From an uncultured Verrucomicrobiota bacterium (GTDB taxonomy: Bacteria; Verrucomicrobiota; Verrucomicrobiia; Verrucomicrobiales; Verrucomicrobiaceae): 64,000 nt of DNA. The notes beneath the pieces are model-generated. The model saw only the letters and a program-made list of their open reading frames with translations. It was not told the origin of the DNA and did not search any database. Of this stretch, positions 62,240-64,000 are shown piece after piece. Numbering within the stretch: position 1 is the first letter of the stretch; every line of letters begins with the position of its first letter. Both the position numbers and the translations under genes were made by a program. The DNA lies in NCBI GenBank assembly GCA_903838675.1, contig CAILZI010000231.1, positions 1-64,000 on the forward strand, written 5' to 3'.

Positions 62240-64000
62240 ATGCTCGCCACCATCATGCGCATCCATCCTTTCATTCTTGCTGTCGGATTGCTGACCCTGG
62301 AGGCCGCCGCCGATTCCACCGAATGCCTTCATTGCACCAAGCATTTCCTGCCGCAGCCGCTGAAGCTCATTCCCGGTCGCAAATATGCTCGTGACCGGCG
62401 GGCGGACATTCTGCATTTGAAACTCGATGTGACGCCAGATTTTGCCAAACGCACGGTCTCGGGCACGGCGACACTGCGCTTCAAACCGATCGCTCTGCCG
62501 CTGGAGAAACTGGAACTGGACGCTGTGGACTTGAAGATCTCATCCATCACCGCGGTGGGTGCCCAGGTGGCGGAGCATCAGGTCACGAATGACAAACTCA
62601 ACATCATCTTCACCAAGGCGATTGCGCCAGAAGCGGAGGTGACCGTCACGGTCACCTATTCCGCGCAGCCCGATCACGGCCTGTATTTCCGCACCCCGGA
62701 GATGGGTTACAAAGCAGGCGACACTCAGGTATGGAGCCAGGGGGAAGCGGAGGAGCACCGCTTCTGGTTTCCCAGCCACGATTATCCCAATGAGCGCTTC
62801 ACCAGCGAGGTCATTTGCCATGTGCCAAAGGGCATGCAGGTCATCTCCAACGGCACGCTGCAAAGCGAAAAGCCAGGCGGCGATGGTCTCGTGGCGTTTC
62901 ACTGGCTGCAGGACAAGCCGCATGTGAACTATCTCATCGCGCTGGTGGCGGGCTACTTCCACAAGCTGGAAGACAAGGCGGGCGCGCTGCCCCTCGCGCT
63001 GCTGGTTCCGCCCTCGAACACAGCACAGGCGGCGAACGCTTTTGCCGACACCCGCAGGATCATCGAGTTCTATCAGAAAGAAATCGGCGTGCCCTTTGCC
63101 TGGGACAAATACTATCAGATTTACTGCCTCGACTTCATCGCCGGAGGCATGGAGAACACGAGCTGCACCTTTGAAGCCGCCGACATGCTGTTCAACTCAG
63201 ACACCGAGCAATTGCGCTCCTTGCATGAGCTCGATGCGCATGAGACGGCCCATCAGTGGTTTGGTGATCTCGTCACTTGCCGTGACTGGTCTCACCTCTG
63301 GCTGAATGAAGGCTTTGCCAGCTACTACACGATCCTCTATGAAGATCAGAAACTCGGCGCTGATGCGATGAAGTATGCCCTCTGGAAGGAAGCCCAGCAG
63401 GTGTTCCAGGCGAATGACACGCGCCCCATCGTCTGGCGTGACTATGGCGACCCGATGCAGCAGTTCGATTCACGGGCTTACCCGAAGGGGGCCTGGGTGC
63501 TGCACATGCTGCGCAGCCAGCTTGGCGCTGATTTGTACCGCAAGTGCATTAAGACGTATCTGGAGCGGCACCGCAACAGCATCGTCCGCACCGAAGACCT
63601 GCAGGACGTCGTCGAAGAAGTCAGCGGTTTCTCGTTTGATCAGTTTTTCGATCAATGGCTCTTCCACGGCGGCGTACCCGAGTTGAAAATCGATTACGCA
63701 TGGGATGCCTCTTCGAAGCAGGCCAGGATCACCGTGCGGCAGACTCAAAAGCTCAGTGACCAGGTGCGTCTCTTCCGAGTGCCACTGCCCGTCGGCTTTG
63801 CCATCCCCGGACAAAAGGAGCTGCTGCGAGTCAAAGCGGACGTCAGCAAGGATGTCGAAGATTTTTACTTCCCCCTGCCTGCCCAGCCAGAACTGGTGCG
63901 CATTGATCCCGATTATACCGTGCTTGCCAAGATCGCTTTCACACCACCGGGCCCAATGCTCGATAAACAGCTGCAATCTGACGTCCTCGGCCGTCTGCTC
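62240..64000 (+). CDS. M1-family aminopeptidase, secreted (3-prime partial at window end)
   Basis: A reading frame of 587 codons that runs off the right edge without a stop. The signal peptide covers about 1-24; the ATG at 62255 is an equally good start. The N-terminal beta domain is followed by the exopeptidase motif GGMEN (302-306), and the zinc motif is HETAHQWFGD (H334, E335, H338) with the third ligand E357 in LNEGFAS. The spacing HExxH-x18-E is exact. It should cleave N-terminal residues from peptides in the periplasm or outside. C-terminal to the peptidase domain an Ig-like/ARM region begins (residue about 490). At least one further domain may lie beyond the window. Confidence 0.92.
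   Translation, partial: MLATIMRIHPFILAVGLLTLEAAADSTECLHCTKHFLPQPLKLIPGRKYARDRRADILHLKLDVTPDFAKRTVSGTATLRFKPIALPLEKLELDAVDLKISSITAVGAQVAEHQVTNDKLNIIFTKAIAPEAEVTVTVTYSAQPDHGLYFRTPEMGYKAGDTQVWSQGEAEEHRFWFPSHDYPNERFTSEVICHVPKGMQVISNGTLQSEKPGGDGLVAFHWLQDKPHVNYLIALVAGYFHKLEDKAGALPLALLVPPSNTAQAANAFADTRRIIEFYQKEIGVPFAWDKYYQIYCLDFIAGGMENTSCTFEAADMLFNSDTEQLRSLHELDAHETAHQWFGDLVTCRDWSHLWLNEGFASYYTILYEDQKLGADAMKYALWKEAQQVFQANDTRPIVWRDYGDPMQQFDSRAYPKGAWVLHMLRSQLGADLYRKCIKTYLERHRNSIVRTEDLQDVVEEVSGFSFDQFFDQWLFHGGVPELKIDYAWDASSKQARITVRQTQKLSDQVRLFRVPLPVGFAIPGQKELLRVKADVSKDVEDFYFPLPAQPELVRIDPDYTVLAKIAFTPPGPMLDKQLQSDVLGRLL

Overview
The window looks like a high-GC chromosome segment from a Verrucomicrobiota bacterium, probably a Verrucomicrobiales/Prosthecobacter-like free-living heterotroph. 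This is inferred, not proven. The evidence is two Tat-exported DUF1501 proteins, a Cys-type sulfatase, a PEP-CTERM-anchored protein, PQQ-type beta-propellers, and a perfect 14-bp TGTTC-N4-GAACA palindrome (the LexA operator described for Verrucomicrobia) in front of a Y-family DNA polymerase. I found no rRNA, tRNA, CRISPR array, prophage or IS element. The only mobile-type gene is a REP-associated Y1 transposase at the left edge.

Layout. 0.2-2.0 kb: Y1 (RAYT-like) transposase and mscL. 2.1-9.8 kb: a tightly packed minus-strand fatty-acid operon in the order patatin lipase, PaaK-like acyl-CoA ligase, thiolase, FadJ-type multifunctional protein, acyl-CoA dehydrogenase. 9.8-11.2 kb: a plus-strand overlapping trio (small membrane anti-sigma candidate, periplasmic metal sensor, ECF sigma factor) with the order and ligand spacing of the cobalt/nickel system CnrYXH. 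11.2-16.9 kb: a minus-strand DAB inorganic-carbon operon (dabA, dabB) with an extra third NuoM/N-like membrane gene. 17.1-19.1 kb: a NarL/NarX-like two-component pair, divergent from a TonB-dependent receptor (19.2-21.3 kb). 21.4-23.6 kb: polysaccharide deacetylase, an AT-rich regulatory gap and a PEP-CTERM protein. 23.7-28.9 kb: LexA-box polymerase, DUF2726 protein, a pair of secreted proteins of unknown function, and tandem secretin-STN-like paralogues.

29-38 kb: class A penicillin-binding protein, MetH with an unusual insertion, XRE-cupin regulator, M60 (enhancin/mucinase-type) metallopeptidase. 38-47 kb: DUF1501 and PQQ-propeller genes, an N-acetylneuraminate-lyase-like aldolase, a lipoprotein amidase with a propeller protein, and an MFS transporter coupled to a small conserved protein and to N-acetylglutamate synthase. 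47-64 kb: threonine synthase, an orphan HlyD-type adaptor, a small K+-channel-like protein with an altered filter, sialate O-acetylesterase, RlmM-like methyltransferase, a long PurF-like amidophosphoribosyltransferase, PQQ sugar dehydrogenase, sulfatase, DUF1501 protein, and an M1 aminopeptidase cut by the right edge.

The genes suggest an organism that degrades lipids and complex or sialylated glycans and proteins (lipase, deacetylase, M60, sulfatase, NanA-like lyase, sialate esterase, amidase, M1), and that also carries an energy-coupled CO2/bicarbonate uptake complex and a transition-metal-responsive sigma switch. The most notable items are the CnrYXH-like module, the three-gene DAB operon, the SOS box, the MetH insertion and the channel with a non-canonical filter.
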